This document shows positions 17,475 to 26,469 of a stretch of 64,000 nt of DNA, in pieces. Under the pieces are notes generated by a model that was given only the letters and a program-made list of their open reading frames with translations, was not told the DNA's origin and did no database searches. Both the position numbers and the translations under genes were made by a program. Position 1 is the stretch's first letter; each line of letters starts with the position of its first letter. This DNA comes from Verrucomicrobium spinosum DSM 4136 = JCM 18804 (GTDB taxonomy: Bacteria > Verrucomicrobiota > Verrucomicrobiia > Verrucomicrobiales > Verrucomicrobiaceae). The stretch is from assembly GCF_000172155.1 (NCBI RefSeq), contig NZ_ABIZ01000001.1, positions 6,357,105-6,421,104 of the forward strand, in the 5' to 3' direction.

Positions 17475-18002
17475 ATGGTCTCCAAGCCTGCACTCCCAAT
17501 CTCCAGCCTCCGCCGCGTCACTTCGTGGTGGCCGATTGCGCTGCTCATGGTCTTCCTGCCGTCCGCATTCCAGTCCACATGGGCGCGGGAGTACTTGGAA
17601 TACAATGGGCGGCTCGCCTTTGCACCTGCGTCCGTACCCAAGGCCGTCCACCACGCCGTAGCTGCTGCCAACTCTCTCCAGCGCAAACCGTATCGGTACG
17701 GGGGAGGACACCGGGTGCTGCATGATCGCGGCTACGACTGCTCGGGCACGGTTTCCTATGTGCTCTACCACGCGGGATTGTTGCGGGGTCCCCTGGCCTC
17801 CACCCAGTTTCGCAACTACGGGGCCCCCGGTCCCGGCCGCTACATCACCCTCTTCGTGAAGGATGGCCACGTGTTCATGTCCGTCTGCGGTCTGCGTCTG
17901 GACACGAGCGACTTTGGGGCCGGACGAGGCGACGGCCCGCGCTGGCGCCCCACGGCACGTTCTTTCAAGGGATATCAATTGCGGCATCCACCGGGCCTGT
18001 AA
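17475..18002 (+). CDS. Exported NlpC/P60-like putative peptidoglycan hydrolase
   Basis: A 175-residue protein with an N-terminal signal or anchor segment (RRVTSWWPIALLMVFLPSAF). It carries an NlpC/P60-like papain fold: the nucleophile Cys lies in RGYDCSGTVSYVLYHAG and the catalytic His in VKDGHVFMSV. The stretch KPYRYGGGHR just before the Cys is typical of these cell-wall endopeptidases. The C-terminal block GRGDGPRWRPTARSF matches a recurrent version of the family that lacks extra binding domains. An upstream TTG (17454) is possible, but the ATG is preferred. A role in cutting cell-wall peptides is inferred from the fold. Confidence 0.8.
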   Translation: MVSKPALPISSLRRVTSWWPIALLMVFLPSAFQSTWAREYLEYNGRLAFAPASVPKAVHHAVAAANSLQRKPYRYGGGHRVLHDRGYDCSGTVSYVLYHAGLLRGPLASTQFRNYGAPGPGRYITLFVKDGHVFMSVCGLRLDTSDFGAGRGDGPRWRPTARSFKGYQLRHPPGL

Positions 18003-18021
18003 TCTCCGCCTGGCCGTGTTC

Positions 18022-18053
18022 AAAAAACGGCCCGCCCCGTTCTGGGCGAGCCG
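18022..18053 (-). terminator. Intrinsic terminator of the cytochrome-SHD1 gene
   Basis: On the minus strand CGGCTCGCCC and GGGCGGGCCG pair with one mismatch around AGAACG and are followed by TTTTTTG. It lies about 26 bases beyond the stop codon. Confidence 0.8.
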
Positions 18054-18079
18054 CACAGTAGGGTGGAAGGAGGGCAATC

Positions 18080-18649
18080 TTACTTCAACCCGGCCTTGGC
18101 CTGAGCCTGACTTTCCGGGGAAAGCTTGCTGAGAGGGTAGTTGTACACCTGCCCGTTGGCCATGCGGAGCACGACGTTCTCGCCGTCCAGCTTGAGCATG
18201 GTCGCTTGAATGATCCGGCCTTCGGTATTGGTCCAGTTTTGGATCGCCGCAGGTGGAGGCATGGCTGCCGCCGTCGAAGGTGCGGCAGGCTTTTTGCTGC
18301 CATCCAGAGAGGCCCCTTCTTCAATCCACTGTTTGATTTTGGCGATGTTCGCCTCCGCCAGATTTTTCTTGGGTGGCATGTGGGCATCGTCATCCAGCTC
18401 CACCACCAGCGTCGTGTAGAAGTGGCTCTCCTTCAGGTTGCCGGGCTCAATGGTGCGGCCAGGCCCAATGTCCTTGGCAAAACGCTCCAGATTGTCGAAG
18501 ACGAATCCCCCCTTTTCCTTGCCCGACTCCTCAGAGTGGCACTTGTAACATTCGGCTTTCAAGATGGGCTGGATGTCACGCTTGAAGTCCACCGCATGGA
18601 CGGCAGCGGCGGGGAGAGCGACGAGGGCGGCAGGCAAAATGAATTTCAT
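18080..18649 (-). CDS. Planctomycete-type c-type cytochrome with C-terminal SHD1 domain
   Basis: A 189-residue exported protein. The signal peptide MKFILPAALVALPAAAVHA is followed by a PSCyt1-like domain with one haem-binding site (CYKCHSEES), the preceding VDFKRDIQPILK, and the distal Met in DDDAHMPPKK. A Pro/Ala linker leads to an SLA1-homology-1-like segment (GRIIQATMLKLDGENVVLRM, then YPLSKLSPESQAQ). This domain pairing is characteristic of Planctomycetes and Verrucomicrobia. Its role is probably periplasmic electron transfer, with the SHD1 part perhaps mediating protein contacts; neither is shown. The ATG at 18649 was chosen because it opens the signal peptide. Confidence 0.88.
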   Translation of the reverse strand: MKFILPAALVALPAAAVHAVDFKRDIQPILKAECYKCHSEESGKEKGGFVFDNLERFAKDIGPGRTIEPGNLKESHFYTTLVVELDDDAHMPPKKNLAEANIAKIKQWIEEGASLDGSKKPAAPSTAAAMPPPAAIQNWTNTEGRIIQATMLKLDGENVVLRMANGQVYNYPLSKLSPESQAQAKAGLK

Positions 18650-18863
18650 GGGCGGAACAAGAACGACGGTCCAATTGGCCCCCTTAGCAAAAAATGGGCA
18701 AAGTTGGACAATTTCAGACCGATCCAGCCCATGCCTCATTTGCCCGCATTTGCCATGACTTTCTGCAAGACAACCTCATCTCAAAACGGTTAAGACAAGG
18801 CGGTGCTCCGGTTCGTAAACGTAACAGCCGCTTCATCTCCCCTTTTTGCCTGACTCCCCCGCC

Positions 18864-20633
18864 ATGTCCACGGTCGCCGTCCGCTCCGCCCAGCTCCCGC
18901 CCGCAGTGCCCATCACGGTACGGCGTTTCCGCCAGCCTAAAAAAAACATCCCGCAGACGAAGGTCGAGCGGGATCACATCCTGGGCACCATCCGCAAGTA
19001 TCTGGAGACCGCCAAGCTCGTCCCACCGGCTCCCTTGGATGAGATGCGCTACCACGCGGAGAAGATCGTGGCCGACAACAACTTCAACCCGATCTATCGC
19101 GACTACATTGGGGTGCTCCTGAGCAATGAGCTCTGGCGTGAAACGCTGGCCACCATCCCCTACGAGAAACGGTTGCTCCTCATGCCCAAGTGCCTGCGGG
19201 TGGAGAGCAAGTGCCCGGCCCCGTTTGACGAATTTGGCCTGCTCTGCAAGCAGTGCGGCCTCTGCACCATCCAGGACTTCCAAAATGAGGCGGAGAAGCT
19301 CGGCTACGCCGTCCTCGTGGCTGAAGGGTCCGCCATCGTCATGAGCCTCATCCAGACCGGCAAGATCGAGGCCATCGTGGGCATCTCCTGCCTTCCCGTG
19401 CTGGAGCGCACCTTCCCCTATGTGGAAGCCGCCGCCATCCCGGCCGTGGCCGTGCCCCTGCTCCAGGACGACTGCATCGACACCACCGTGGACATTGACT
19501 GGGTGTGGGACTACATCCACCTCACCAGTGAGGACAAGACCCGCCGCCTGAACCTCAACAAGCTGCACGAGGATGTGCGCGAGTGGTTCACCCGCGAGAG
19601 CCTCGATGCCCTCCTCGGCAAACCGCACGACCGGACCGAGGAAATCGCCCGCGAATGGCTGGCCCGCGCCGGCAACCGCTGGCGTCCCTTCCTCACAGTG
19701 GCATCGTATCAGGCCCTGCGCGAAGATCCCGAAGGTCCGCTCAGCGATGACCTCAAGAAAGCGGCCATTGCCGTGGAGTGCTTCCACAAAGCCTCCCTCG
19801 TTCACGATGATATCGAGGACAACGATGCCCAGCGCTACGGAGAAGCCACCCTCCATGCGGAGCACGGCATGCCAGTGGCCCTGAACGTGGGCGACCTCCT
19901 CATCGGCGAAGGATACCGCCTGCTGGCCGACTCCAACGTCCGTGCGGACTACCGCACAGCCATGCTGAAGATCGCTGCGGAAGGCCAGCGCGAGCTCTGC
20001 CGTGGCCAGGGTGCCGAGCTCCTCTGGAACAATCATCCCGTGGCGCTGAGCAGCACCCAGGTGCTGGAGATCTTCCGCAGCAAGACCGCACCGGCCTTTG
20101 AAGTGGCCCTCAAGATCGGCGCTGCCCTCAGCGGCCGTCTCGATGAAGTGGAAGAGGCTCTTCATGAGTACAGCGAGGCTCTCGGCATCGCCTACCAGAT
20201 CCATGACGACCTTGATGATCTGGGCGACGACTCTGCCACGGACAACACTGTCGCCATCCGCCCCAGCATCGTGCTGGCCCTCATCCGCGAGCGCGGCAAG
20301 GGAGAGATCAAAGACACCATGGAGAGGCTCTGGAATGGCGAGCTCAAGGAATCTCCTGACAAGGCCACGATCCGCGCCTGGGCAGAATCCAGCACCGCCC
20401 ATGAGAAGGCCATGCTCCTGCTGGAGAGCTACAAGGAACAGGCCGTACGCAGCCTTCAAGGCGTGGACAACGCCAACCTCAAGGGGCTCCTCCGTCGGGT
20501 GATCGGCAAGATCTTCAACGACCTGGAGATCAAAGGCTGGTGCCGCGAGTTCGAGGTGAAGAATGCCACGACCGAGGCCAAGGAGGCGGGTGCGGTTGCG
20601 ACACCTGCTCCTGAGCCCGCCCCTGCCGCCTGA
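18864..20633 (+). CDS. DUF116-like domain fused to a trans-polyprenyl (isoprenyl) diphosphate synthase
   Basis: A 589-residue fusion. The first 250 or so residues resemble DUF116 proteins, with a cysteine cluster (MPKCLRVESKCPAPFDEFG, then LLCKQCGLCTIQDF) that could bind metal or Fe-S, followed by the GISCLPVLERTFPY region. The rest is a head-to-tail prenyl synthase: RWRPFLTVASYQAL, the first Asp-rich motif HDDIEDND at about residue 315, GDLLIGEGYRLL, and the second motif YQIHDDLDDLGDD near 447. It would elongate prenyl diphosphates with IPP, while the DUF116 part is unassigned. The tail is low-complexity. An upstream TTG (18846) is possible. It stands alone, 60 bases before the next operon. 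Confidence 0.87.
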   Translation: MSTVAVRSAQLPPAVPITVRRFRQPKKNIPQTKVERDHILGTIRKYLETAKLVPPAPLDEMRYHAEKIVADNNFNPIYRDYIGVLLSNELWRETLATIPYEKRLLLMPKCLRVESKCPAPFDEFGLLCKQCGLCTIQDFQNEAEKLGYAVLVAEGSAIVMSLIQTGKIEAIVGISCLPVLERTFPYVEAAAIPAVAVPLLQDDCIDTTVDIDWVWDYIHLTSEDKTRRLNLNKLHEDVREWFTRESLDALLGKPHDRTEEIAREWLARAGNRWRPFLTVASYQALREDPEGPLSDDLKKAAIAVECFHKASLVHDDIEDNDAQRYGEATLHAEHGMPVALNVGDLLIGEGYRLLADSNVRADYRTAMLKIAAEGQRELCRGQGAELLWNNHPVALSSTQVLEIFRSKTAPAFEVALKIGAALSGRLDEVEEALHEYSEALGIAYQIHDDLDDLGDDSATDNTVAIRPSIVLALIRERGKGEIKDTMERLWNGELKESPDKATIRAWAESSTAHEKAMLLLESYKEQAVRSLQGVDNANLKGLLRRVIGKIFNDLEIKGWCREFEVKNATTEAKEAGAVATPAPEPAPAA

Positions 20634-20693
20634 TGCCTCGGACGTCAGCCTTTTCTCTTTGCCATATCAGCCGCTGCCCTTACGTGTAGTGTC

Positions 20694-22103
20694 ATGCACA
20701 CGCGTAAGTGGCTTCGTCTCGTCTTGGGCGCAGGTCTTGTGGCCCTGCAATTTGCGACTCCTGTCCTCGGCAACGGGGGAGGCTACGTCAAAGGTCTGGC
20801 CTCCAGCGGGGCTTTCAAACCGCTGAACATTGAGCAGGTCCAGATGTTGTCTGAGAAACTCGACATCGATCTGCACATCGAGCACGCCGAGATTCGCATC
20901 GAGTACGTCCTGCACAATCCCGGTCCCAAGGTCACGGTGGAAGCGGGGTTCCCCTCAGCGATCGCTGTGGATCCCTACGGCGAGGTGGATGCGGAGCCCA
21001 TGACGATGAAACGGCTCGCGACCAAGCTGCCCCTGGAGGCGTTTGAACTGAAAGCCGACAGCAAGTCGGTGAAAACCACCATCAAGCCCGACGACCTGAA
21101 GCTCGATTCAGTGGAGTCCCTTCCATCCGATGGTGAGGATGGCGGCATCACAGTCAAAGCCTGGCACATCTTCAAGCTGGACTTCGCCCAAAGGCAGACC
21201 CGCAAGGTCACTGTGAAGTACCGCAATCCCTACTTCGGCAGCTACATGTATGTGTCTGACGACAGCCGGATCAGCCCCCTGACATTGACGTATCTTTTCT
21301 CCAGTGCCGGCGCGTGGAATGGTCCCATCAAACAAGGCAGCGTGACGGTGAAGGCCGTGACGGCCAATCCAGAACTGATCCAGTTCAGCCATCCCAAGCG
21401 ATTCGAGAGGGACGGCAACACCTGGCGGTGGCTCTTCACAGACTTCGAGCCCACCCTGGAGGACGATCTCGTCATCACCACGCGCCCCTTGTGCTTCGGG
21501 CAATCCGTTTACAACCAGAACCCCAACGGCGAGGTCGAAGACTACAGCCGCACCGAGTATGTGGGATGGGGTGCCGTCAAGAACTACGAGGGCAAGATGG
21601 GCGGCAAGTGGGAGTTGCATCGCTACGACTACAAGGCCACCGCGTCTTCCACCCTCACTCCGGGCAGCGGGCTCCGCTATGATCCCCAGCTTCTCGCTGA
21701 AGACGACTCTGACAGCGGGAGCACGGCGTGGGTCGAAGGTGCCAAGGGCGATGGCATTGGCGAATCCGTGACGCTCACGCTGGCGCAACCCGCCAAGCTC
21801 AGCCGAATCGGGATGGCCAACGGCTACACCAAGTCGGAGGACATCTACCTCAAGAACAACCGCGTGGCCCGGCTGGATGTGAGCATCAATGGCGGGAAGA
21901 GCTTTCCGGTGGAAGTTCCTGATGAGCGTCTCACCTCCGAGCTCTTCTACTTTGACCTGCCTGCCCCCACCGAGCCTGTAATTTCCGTGAAGCTCACCAT
22001 CGCTGCCGTGTACAAGGGCACGAAGTACAGCGACACCGCCCTCTCGGAAGTGGTGCTGGTGTCCCCGTTGGAGAAAGAGCCAAAGATCCGGGCTTCGCGG
22101 TGA
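20694..22103 (+). CDS. Secreted protein with DUF4424-like N-terminus and NADase-type glycan-binding-like C-terminus, paralogue 1
   Basis: A 469-residue exported protein with the signal peptide RLVLGAGLVALQFATPVLG. The mature protein starts NGGGYVKGLASSGAFKPLN. The N-terminal half (DIDLHIEHAEIRIEYVLHNP, VTVEAGFPSA) recalls DUF4424-type beta-sandwich domains. The C-terminal third (STAWVEGAKGDGIGESVTL, GMANGYTKSEDIYLKNNR, SVKLTIAAVYKGTKYSDTAL) resembles discoidin-like NADase-type glycan-binding domains. No catalytic site is apparent. It is the first gene of a tightly overlapping operon and is closely similar to its neighbour (same order of motifs), indicating tandem duplication. Extracellular binding of a glycan is an inference. 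Confidence 0.85.
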   Translation: MHTRKWLRLVLGAGLVALQFATPVLGNGGGYVKGLASSGAFKPLNIEQVQMLSEKLDIDLHIEHAEIRIEYVLHNPGPKVTVEAGFPSAIAVDPYGEVDAEPMTMKRLATKLPLEAFELKADSKSVKTTIKPDDLKLDSVESLPSDGEDGGITVKAWHIFKLDFAQRQTRKVTVKYRNPYFGSYMYVSDDSRISPLTLTYLFSSAGAWNGPIKQGSVTVKAVTANPELIQFSHPKRFERDGNTWRWLFTDFEPTLEDDLVITTRPLCFGQSVYNQNPNGEVEDYSRTEYVGWGAVKNYEGKMGGKWELHRYDYKATASSTLTPGSGLRYDPQLLAEDDSDSGSTAWVEGAKGDGIGESVTLTLAQPAKLSRIGMANGYTKSEDIYLKNNRVARLDVSINGGKSFPVEVPDERLTSELFYFDLPAPTEPVISVKLTIAAVYKGTKYSDTALSEVVLVSPLEKEPKIRASR

Positions 22104-23512
22104 CAAACGTGCATACGCCCTTTCAAACAATGGGAATCTTGCACCGCACGTGCCGTTTGTGGAGTGCACTATTGTTCGGCGCTTTCAGCCTCATAGTGAC
22201 ATCGGCTCATGGCAATGGCGGAGGTTACTCGCAAGGGTTGCTGTCCACAGGTGCCTTCAAGCCCTTCGGGGTTGAGCAGGTGGAAATGCTATCCGAGCAT
22301 CTCGAAATCGATCTCCACATCGAATATGCAGAAGTTCGCATCGAATACGTCCTGCACAATCCGGGGCCGAAAGTTACCGTCGAAGCGGGATTCCCCTCTG
22401 CAGTGAATGACTTGAGGTGGGGAGTAAATTCTCTTGTGAAGACTCCCTTTGAAACATTGGTGAAGCTGGAGAACTTCCATCTCGCCTCCGACGGCACGCC
22501 TCTGGAAGTCTCCACCGTTGCTGACAACCTCAAGCTGGGCGGCAAAACGATTGGGGGACCTTCGGACAACCGGACCACTATTAAAGCGTGGCATGTCTTC
22601 AAACTGGACTTCAAAAAGGGGCAGACGCGACGCCTGATCGTTAAATACCGCAACCCCTATGCGGCGTTTGTCACAGCGATCTCGAGTGGGTGGAGCCGGA
22701 GCGCCACCAGCTTGTCCTATGTGTTCTCAAGCGCCGCTTCCTGGGCCGGACCAATCACTCAAGGCACGGTGATCATCAATCCAGTCTCAGTGGATGCCGG
22801 GCAAGTCGAGTTCAGCCATCCCAAACGATTTACAAAAGATGGCAACCGTTGGATCTGGAGGTTCTCTGACTTGGAGCCGACACTCGAAGATGACCTGACG
22901 GTCATCACTTCTCCTGCTTGCGCCATCCCCGATGACGTGATGTTCGTTGATCCCAGCGATCAAAAAAATGCATCTACCGCTTATTATGTGTGTAGGGGAG
23001 ACAGCCCTCGCGACGGCGGCGGACGCTGGGAAGTTCATTCAAAGGATTACCAAATCGATGCCACATCCACCCTCCCTCCCGAGGGTTCGCTCAGTTTTGC
23101 CGCCGAAGCACTCAGGGACTTCTCTCGCAAAACCTGCTGGGTCGAAGGTGCTCCTGACCCTGGCATCGGAGAAGCAGTGACCCTTACCCTGCCCAAACCG
23201 GGCAAGGTGGCCAGAGTCGGGCTGGTCAATGGCTACGCCAAAGACCAGCAGCTCTATGAGGCTAACAATCGGATCAAACGACTCGATGTGAGCGTGAATG
23301 GCGGCAAGCCCTTCTCAGTCTCCGTACCGGACGAACGTCTCACCACTGAGCACTATTATTTTGACCTGCCGCAGCCGAACAGCGCCGTCAAGACGATCAA
23401 GCTCACCATTGCCGAAGTGTACAAGGGCACCCAGTTCGACGACACCTGCCTGACCGACATCGTATTGGTCACCCCTCTCTCCAAGGCCCCCAAGCTCTCT
23501 CCAACAAGGTGA
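22100..23512 (+). CDS. Secreted DUF4424-like/glycan-binding-like protein, paralogue 2
   Basis: A 470-residue tandem paralogue of the preceding gene, sharing the mature start NGGGYSQGLLSTGAFKPFG, the block DLHIEYAEVRIEYVLHNPGP, KYRNPYAAF, and the C-terminal KTCWVEGAPDPGIGEAVTLT, LVNGYAKDQQLYEANNR and EVYKGTQFDDTCL. The GTG start overlaps the upstream stop codon (GTGA), so translation is probably coupled. An ATG at 22130 would give a shorter signal peptide beginning MGILHRTC. Its codon use is slightly less GC-rich than that of the first copy. No enzyme motif is seen. The pair probably recognises an external polymer or surface. Confidence 0.85.
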   Translation: MTNVHTPFQTMGILHRTCRLWSALLFGAFSLIVTSAHGNGGGYSQGLLSTGAFKPFGVEQVEMLSEHLEIDLHIEYAEVRIEYVLHNPGPKVTVEAGFPSAVNDLRWGVNSLVKTPFETLVKLENFHLASDGTPLEVSTVADNLKLGGKTIGGPSDNRTTIKAWHVFKLDFKKGQTRRLIVKYRNPYAAFVTAISSGWSRSATSLSYVFSSAASWAGPITQGTVIINPVSVDAGQVEFSHPKRFTKDGNRWIWRFSDLEPTLEDDLTVITSPACAIPDDVMFVDPSDQKNASTAYYVCRGDSPRDGGGRWEVHSKDYQIDATSTLPPEGSLSFAAEALRDFSRKTCWVEGAPDPGIGEAVTLTLPKPGKVARVGLVNGYAKDQQLYEANNRIKRLDVSVNGGKPFSVSVPDERLTTEHYYFDLPQPNSAVKTIKLTIAEVYKGTQFDDTCLTDIVLVTPLSKAPKLSPTR

Positions 23513-26142
23513 CCAAGATCATTCCATCGGTTCTGCGCCAACCCTCTCGCCTGTTTTTATCCTGTGCGGCACTGACGTGCGCAAACCTCCTCCACGCGGC
23601 AGCCCCGTCGCTCCCTGTCTGGATCGAGGAATCCCATGCAGGCAGCTTCTATTTCCTCGCCCAGACGCTTCCGCTGAACGAACCGCACACCCTGGTGCTG
23701 TTCGACGCCCACAGCGATGCCTCGGCCATCGCCAATTCGGATCGGATCCGTGAGGCCATTCGCAAGGTGCCCTCTGTGGAAGACAGAGCCGCCCGGCTGC
23801 AACGCTGGCGGCGGCAGGGCGCCATCCAGTGCTTCAACTGGATCGAGCCGCTGATGCCCGCCCCGATTGCGGAGGTGATCTGGGTCTCGGCACGCAGGCT
23901 GCCCGCGGAAGAACGCGCGAGGCTGGAACAAGATGCCCGCGAGTATCTGGATGCGCATGAGGAAGGTCTGCCCCGCGATGCCGGCCCCCTTGCCCCCAAG
24001 TTTCGAACCCTGGACTTCGAGCAATGGCAGGCAGAATCCGGTGCCTGGCCGATCGAGCGCCCCTTCATCGCCAGCATCGACCTGGATTACTTCGCCGCGC
24101 TGCCAGATGAAAAGCTCGCACCCGAGGTTCACGAGGTCGTGACATCGGTGCTCGACAAACGCGGCCTCAAGGCCCTCTGCTGGGCCCTCTCCACCCCCTG
24201 GCTCAAGTCCCCCGAACAGGCAGACAAGCTGCTGCACGCGGCTCTGGACGAGAGCTGGCGCATCTCCAATGCCGAGGTGCGCTGGGAACCCTTCGCCATC
24301 ACAGGCTCTGATCGCTCAATGATGGCGAGGCTCAGGGAGCGGAAGGGAGAACAGATGCCGTCGTTCGACCTCAGTAAAGCCTCGTTGGCTCTTCGCACCA
24401 AGGCTCTGCAACGGTGGCGACCAGCTCACACAGAATACGAGCGGCCACGGCTGGAAGGAATGCTGACCGACTGGAGGGCTGACTCGTTTCTGCCTGACAT
24501 TTCCATGTCCGATCGCCCCCGGGAGCCAGACGGCAGCTACCGGCTTGAGGCCGGTCAATCAGCCGTTGTCACCATGAACCCTGCCCCCACCGGTGCACGG
24601 GTGCGCTGGTGGGCCCTGCAGCCGGAAAAATCCGTGTACCGCGTCACTGATGTGGACTTTGGGTTTGCCAGCAAGGCCCCTCGCTGGATTCAGCAACAGC
24701 CCAGATTGATCGCTGAGGGCACCGTTCTGGGAGAGTTGGATGTCGCCGCGTTGAGGCCCTTTCTGGATCCGCACCATCACTGCGGCACCGTCCCGATCTA
24801 TGCGGAGGTCATCCGCGATGGTGAATCGCGATTCAGCAACGTCCTGACTCTGCGCGTGAAAGCAAACGGCTCCAGTGGTCTCCACGCCGCCTGGAGCGAG
24901 CAGTTCGTCCTGCCTTACATCTTTGGCTCCACCTGGATTCAAGATGGCCAGCGCTCAGGGCCGGAGACCGGCTGGGGCGCAGATTGCGCCAACTTCCTGA
25001 TCGCGGGATTTCACGCGCAAGGCTGGCGTCTGCCCTGGGGCAGCCCGAGAGACCTCCGGCAATTCCTTGAACCCTGGCAGGGGCCCGTGGAGAGCGACAA
25101 GGGCTGCGTGATCGACTTTGGTGCCCATGCCGCCGCACTGTGGCAGGATCTCCCGCCTCTTGGCGAGCTCAACGATGCCGACCTCCTGGTGCACCAGCTT
25201 GAGGGAACCGCTGCCGTGCTTCCCTTGGGCGAGTTGAAGCAGGGCCGCCCTGTTCCGAAGATCCTGCAGCTGCGCCAATCCAAAAAGACACTCACGACCG
25301 TTTTTGGAGGGGATGTGATGCTGGGCCGCCGGGCAGCAGAGACGCTGAATCGAGGAAACAATCCCCTGGCCTCCTTGAACACCCCGCTGAGCGCCGCCGA
25401 CCTCGCCGTGATCAATCTTGAGTGCGCCTTGCTGCCCCAAGGTGCCAGCCCAGATGCCAAAGCTCCGCTCTCGGCGCCAGCCCGTGCGGCCCGGTTGCTC
25501 AAGGAAATGGGCGTGGACGCCGTGACCCTGGCCAATAATCACTCCATGGACCGCGGCGCAGCAGGGCTACAGACAACAGTTTCCCTCCTCGATGAAGCCG
25601 GGCTGAAACACTGCGGCGCAGGAACATCGGGCGAAGCCTCCCTGCAACCACTCATCCTGGAAGCCCAAGGACTGAAGATGGCCCTCTTCTCCGTGTATGA
25701 TGATGAGGGGACCACTCCTTCGCGCAATGAAGGCCCCATGATCGCCACCACCGCCTCTTCCGATGCCCTCATGAAAGCCATCGCGGCAACACGGGCAAAG
25801 TCGGATCTTATTGTCATCATGCCCCACTGGGGCCGGGAACACACCCACACGCCCACTGTTGAGCAGCGAGCCCTTGCCGCAGCCTGGCTGGATGCGGGCG
25901 CGCATCTGGTTGTCGGCACAGGCCCCCATGTGGTTCAGCCACTGGAGCACCTTTGGGGCGGCAGCGTCGCCTGGTCCTTGGGGAATCTGGTGTTCGATGG
26001 CCCCGGCCCCACGCGCGAATGGAGCCGCGGGGCACTGTTGGAAGTGACGTGGGATGCCGAAACGTTGCGGTTAATCCGGGCAAGGTTGCGGCCCGTTCAG
26101 ATTGCGGATGATGGGACCGCGGCGCCTGCGGAAGGGTGGTGA
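23509..26142 (+). CDS. Three-domain secreted protein: UPF0489-like, NlpC-like and CapA/PgsA-type
   Basis: An 877-residue exported protein, signal SRLFLSCAALTCANLLHA. Residues of about 30-250 resemble UPF0489 (LVLFDAHSDAS and FIASIDLDYFAAL). About 460-590 looks like an NlpC/papain-type domain, with a Cys in GWGADCANFLIAGFHAQGW and a His in DADLLVHQLEG. The C-terminal 270 residues are a CapA/PgsA (PGA_cap) metallophosphoesterase-like domain: TVFGGDVMLGRRA, NLECALLP, LANNHSMDRG, VIMPHWGREH and VGTGPHVVQPLE. CapA proteins act in poly-gamma-glutamate capsule work. The GTG start overlaps the previous stop (GTGA), making it the third gene of the operon. The function of the combination is unknown; remodelling of an extracellular peptide polymer is a guess. 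Confidence 0.85.
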   Translation: MTKIIPSVLRQPSRLFLSCAALTCANLLHAAAPSLPVWIEESHAGSFYFLAQTLPLNEPHTLVLFDAHSDASAIANSDRIREAIRKVPSVEDRAARLQRWRRQGAIQCFNWIEPLMPAPIAEVIWVSARRLPAEERARLEQDAREYLDAHEEGLPRDAGPLAPKFRTLDFEQWQAESGAWPIERPFIASIDLDYFAALPDEKLAPEVHEVVTSVLDKRGLKALCWALSTPWLKSPEQADKLLHAALDESWRISNAEVRWEPFAITGSDRSMMARLRERKGEQMPSFDLSKASLALRTKALQRWRPAHTEYERPRLEGMLTDWRADSFLPDISMSDRPREPDGSYRLEAGQSAVVTMNPAPTGARVRWWALQPEKSVYRVTDVDFGFASKAPRWIQQQPRLIAEGTVLGELDVAALRPFLDPHHHCGTVPIYAEVIRDGESRFSNVLTLRVKANGSSGLHAAWSEQFVLPYIFGSTWIQDGQRSGPETGWGADCANFLIAGFHAQGWRLPWGSPRDLRQFLEPWQGPVESDKGCVIDFGAHAAALWQDLPPLGELNDADLLVHQLEGTAAVLPLGELKQGRPVPKILQLRQSKKTLTTVFGGDVMLGRRAAETLNRGNNPLASLNTPLSAADLAVINLECALLPQGASPDAKAPLSAPARAARLLKEMGVDAVTLANNHSMDRGAAGLQTTVSLLDEAGLKHCGAGTSGEASLQPLILEAQGLKMALFSVYDDEGTTPSRNEGPMIATTASSDALMKAIAATRAKSDLIVIMPHWGREHTHTPTVEQRALAAAWLDAGAHLVVGTGPHVVQPLEHLWGGSVAWSLGNLVFDGPGPTREWSRGALLEVTWDAETLRLIRARLRPVQIADDGTAAPAEGW

Positions 26143-26426
26143 ATCCTCAACGTCTCGCCAAAGTTCATCAGGACAAAAAGTCCGACTTCAGGGAAGACTT
26201 GGACAACGTTCAGGGTTGGCAGTCAAAAAAATTAAAGAAGGCTGAAGACGCGACCTCGTCAAGCCTGCCCGCCTCACACATCTCCGCCTGTGACCCTGAC
26301 GAGAAGTGAATGGCACTGGGCATATCGCAGAGTGCAAACTCGCGGTGGCATCAGTCGTCATACGCTCTGACCGCTTAAAAGCGGAACTCCAACCCGCTCC
26401 GCTCCCGCCAGAGGAGAGGAAGGGAC
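26143..26426. other. Gene-free stretch with a dispersed GACCGC..GCGG motif
   Basis: No gene was seen. At about 26367-26395 TGACCGCTTAAAAGCGGAAC is followed by TCCAACCC. The same arrangement (TGACCGCGTAAACGCGGAAC, then TCCAACCC) occurs at about 36107-36134, so this is a small hairpin repeat present twice in the window. Confidence 0.5.
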
Positions 26427-26469
26427 ACAGCCGTCCCAGTTGTGCGTGTTACCGGCGTCCCGCCGGTTC
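26427..26469. repeat. Dispersed repeat, left copy flanking a small membrane-protein gene
   Basis: A 43-base unit ending GTTACCGGCGTCCCGCCGG. It recurs as a direct repeat at 26986-27028 with several changes, and its last 29 bases recur exactly in inverse orientation at 59717-59745. Confidence 0.7.
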
